Below are positions 62,760 to 64,000 of a DNA stretch of 64,000 nucleotides, piece by piece. The notes under the pieces were generated by a model. The model ran no database searches. It was not told the origin of the DNA and was given only the letters and a program-made list of their open reading frames with translations. Source of the DNA: Clostridia bacterium (GTDB lineage Bacteria; Bacillota_A; Clostridia; Christensenellales; Aristaeellaceae). Location of the stretch: positions 1 to 64,000 of the forward strand of contig JAFWYA010000071.1 of assembly GCA_017517815.1 (NCBI GenBank), in the 5' to 3' direction. The translations under genes were made by a program, and so were the position numbers. Every line of letters starts with the position of its first letter. The stretch's first letter is position 1.

Positions 62760-62788
62760 ATTATATGGGATGGATGCGTGAAAGTCAA
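62760..62788 (-). promoter_or_regulatory. Promoter of the T-box operon
   Basis: On the minus strand TTGACT (62783-62788), 17 bases, TATAAT (62760-62765). Confidence 0.88.
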
Positions 62789-62818
62789 GCAATCAAAAAA
62801 GGTTTTGCAGCATTTTGC

Positions 62819-62847
62819 TTGACAGCACAACTGTGGTTTGGTATCGT
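62819..62847 (+). promoter_or_regulatory. Promoter of the uridine-kinase-like gene
   Basis: TTGACA (62819-62824), 17 bases, TATCGT (62842-62847). It is back to back with the T-box operon promoter. Confidence 0.75.
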
Positions 62848-62862
62848 AAAGTCAAACCACAG
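62831..62862 (+). promoter_or_regulatory. Inverted repeat over the promoter, candidate operator
   Basis: CTGTGGTTTG (62831-62840) and CAAACCACAG (62853-62862) are perfect 10-base arms, 12 bases apart, spanning the -10 and start site. Confidence 0.55.
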
Positions 62863-62881
62863 AAGAGGCAGGTTTTTTCAA

Positions 62882-63490
62882 ATGATCATTATCGGCATCT
62901 GCGGCGCAAGCGGAAGCGGCAAAAGCACGCTTGCCCATGAACTAGCCGATGCCATTGGCAGCGGCTGCACCGTTATCAACCACGACTGCTATTATAAAGA
63001 CCACTCGGATCTTCCCTTTGAGCAGCGCTGCCTGCTCAACTATGACGAGCCCGATATTTTTGACCACGATCTTTTCCTTGAGGATGTAAATCTGCTGCTT
63101 TCCGGCCAGCCCATTACCCGCAAGGCCTACAACTATCCCGAACATCGCCGCGATGATACCGACGAGCTGATCCAGCCGCCGCAGGTGTTGATCATCGAAG
63201 GTATTCATGTGTTCTATGACAAGCGCCTGTGCGATCTGATGTTCCTCAAGCTCTACATGAGTGTCGACACCGACATCTGTCTTCTGCGCCGCATTGAGCG
63301 CGACATCAACGAGCGCGGCCGCAGCATTGAAAACATCTCCGCCCAGTACCTTTCCACCGTCAAGCCCATGTTTGACAAGCACATCCGCAACTACATCGAA
63401 CTGGCCGATGTCATCGTCGCCCACGGCGGACGCAACGCCCGCATCAAGGATATTCTTGCCGGGTATGTACGGGGCGAACTGGCGAAGTGA
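62882..63490 (+). CDS. udk: Uridine kinase family protein
   Basis: A 202-residue P-loop kinase with Walker A GASGSGKST (8-16), INHDCYYKDHSDLPFEQR (about 32-49), YNYPEHRRDDTDELIQPP (about 83-100) and EGIHVFYDKRLCDLMFLKLYM. It fits uridine/cytidine kinase, which salvages pyrimidine nucleosides to UMP/CMP. The start is the ATG at 62882. The gene symbol is by family; substrate not certain. Confidence 0.88.
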   Translation: MIIIGICGASGSGKSTLAHELADAIGSGCTVINHDCYYKDHSDLPFEQRCLLNYDEPDIFDHDLFLEDVNLLLSGQPITRKAYNYPEHRRDDTDELIQPPQVLIIEGIHVFYDKRLCDLMFLKLYMSVDTDICLLRRIERDINERGRSIENISAQYLSTVKPMFDKHIRNYIELADVIVAHGGRNARIKDILAGYVRGELAK

Positions 63491-63498
63491 GGAGTTCC

Positions 63499-63558
63499 GA
63501 GAGGGGGCTTTCTTTTGCAAAAGAAAGCCCCCTCTCGCGCTCTCCCCGAAGAAAACTG
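63499..63558 (+). repeat. Palindromic dispersed repeat, copy 2
   Basis: A perfect 40-base palindrome (63499-63538) with outer arms CGAGAGGGGGC/GCCCCCTCTCG and an inner CTTTCTTTTG/CAAAAGAAAG, then CGCTCTCCCCGAAGAAAACTG. The outer arms and flank match copy 1 at 58839-58880; the inner part is an insertion relative to copy 1. It begins 9 bases after the udk stop codon. Confidence 0.85.
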
Positions 63559-63576
63559 GTTTAGGAGGCAAGCGCT

Positions 63577-63924
63577 ATGCGGCTGGGTGAAGTAGGACTG
63601 CTGACAAACGATGTGATACGGCTGGCAAATTTCTATAAACGTTTGCTGGGTGTTGAAAACGACAGCTCTGACGCTGTGCATCAGTTCATCATTGCTGAAG
63701 AAACAATGCTGACAGTTTACAACGACGGCAGTGTGAAAAACAACTGCAACCAGAACATGTGCATCGCTTTTACGGTGGATAATATGGACGAGGCGTATCG
63801 CAGGGTGCTCGCGCTTGGCGCGGAGATCATCGAACCGCCAGTCAAACGGCCGTGGGGCGCAGTCAACATGAGCTTTTACGACCCGGACCATAACATGGTT
63901 TTTCTCAGACAGTTTGCAGAATAG
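63577..63924 (+). CDS. VOC family (glyoxalase-fold) protein
   Basis: A 115-residue single VOC-domain protein with two beta-alpha-beta-beta-beta units: EVGLLTNDVIRLANFYKRLLG (about 5-25) and IAFTVDNMDEAYRRVLALGAE, ending NMSFYDPDHNMVFLRQF. Metal-ligand-type Glu/His are sparse, so the activity (glyoxalase, resistance or isomerase) cannot be told. AGGAGG precedes the ATG. Confidence 0.9.
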   Translation: MRLGEVGLLTNDVIRLANFYKRLLGVENDSSDAVHQFIIAEETMLTVYNDGSVKNNCNQNMCIAFTVDNMDEAYRRVLALGAEIIEPPVKRPWGAVNMSFYDPDHNMVFLRQFAE

Positions 63925-63962
63925 GAAAAGTCCCGGCAATGCCGGGACTTTTCCTATTCTGC
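63916..63962 (+). terminator. Terminator of the VOC gene, 22-bp perfect stem
   Basis: Arms 63916-63937 and 63941-63962 pair perfectly with loop AAT; the stop codon lies inside the 5' arm. The remaining 38 bases to the window end show nothing that I can identify. Confidence 0.9.
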
Positions 63963-64000
63963 TGCTTTCAACTCATTATAGAATCATCATCGCATCGCCA

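Overview
The window is about 64 kb of bacterial chromosome from what looks like an anaerobic, saccharolytic member of the Clostridia (Bacillota) from a gut- or rumen-like habitat. The evidence is AGGAGG-type ribosome binding sites, sigma-A promoters (TTGACA/TATAAT, 17-base spacing), a T-box leader, a Bacillota-type LexA box (CGAAC-N4-GTTCG), a YolD/Y-family polymerase pair, an electron-bifurcating NfnAB pair and many plant-polysaccharide glycosidases. GC content is moderate, and the two substrate-binding-protein genes and the isomerase gene have strongly G/C-biased third positions typical of high expression. I see no prophage, transposase, CRISPR array or rRNA. The species cannot be named from the sequence alone.

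Layout. 1-6.1 kb: end of kduI (pectin catabolism), a membrane acyltransferase, a GH2 beta-mannosidase and a MATE exporter. 6.2-16 kb: a GH3 beta-glucosidase divergent from a five-gene Opp/Dpp-type ABC importer, then an MFS transporter. 16-25.2 kb: a leftward group with a GH-A (GH50-like) hydrolase, a ROK sugar kinase, a mannose-6-phosphate isomerase-like protein with an extra N-terminal domain, an uncharacterised GH-like protein and a GH36 alpha-galactosidase. Together with the beta-mannosidase and beta-glucosidase this reads as use of galacto(gluco)mannan-type oligosaccharides. 25.4-30 kb: two tRNA-Ser genes, an FAD dehydrogenase, RidA and NfnAB. 30-36 kb: a dlt-like operon (adenylation enzyme, carrier protein, PLP decarboxylase, MBOAT acyltransferase, SGNH protein). 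36-45 kb: a GHL10-like protein, a divergent ferredoxin and Crp/Fnr regulator, ACT protein plus phenylacetate-CoA ligase, a GH4 alpha-galacturonidase-like enzyme, a phosphatase/phosphomutase, a PIG-L-like protein and a GNAT protein. 45-54 kb: an SOS-controlled Y-family polymerase and a ribose-type ABC importer with two Gfo/Idh/MocA oxidoreductases and a TIM-barrel isomerase. 54-64 kb: small proteins, a DtxR-type regulator, a candidate noncoding RNA, nitroreductase, DUF1846 protein, AEC transporter, a tyrosine-type T-box operon (aminotransferase-tyrS-yigZ-GNAT), a uridine-kinase family protein and a VOC protein.

The best candidate for an undescribed system is the 30.2-35.8 kb operon. It has D-alanylation (Dlt) architecture, but a BtrK-like PLP decarboxylase sits directly after the carrier protein, and the adenylation enzyme lacks the Asp that normally binds the alpha-amino group. 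My hypothesis is that an amino acid (possibly Glu or Asp through its side-chain carboxylate) is loaded on the carrier, decarboxylated there to an omega-aminoacyl thioester, and moved to a cell-surface polymer by the MBOAT and SGNH proteins. Other notable items are two copies of a palindromic dispersed repeat, two stand-alone small-RNA candidates, a palindrome centred at -41.5 upstream of a ferredoxin gene next to a Crp/Fnr regulator, related hairpins behind both ABC binding-protein genes, and a PIG-L-fold enzyme lacking its catalytic Asp.
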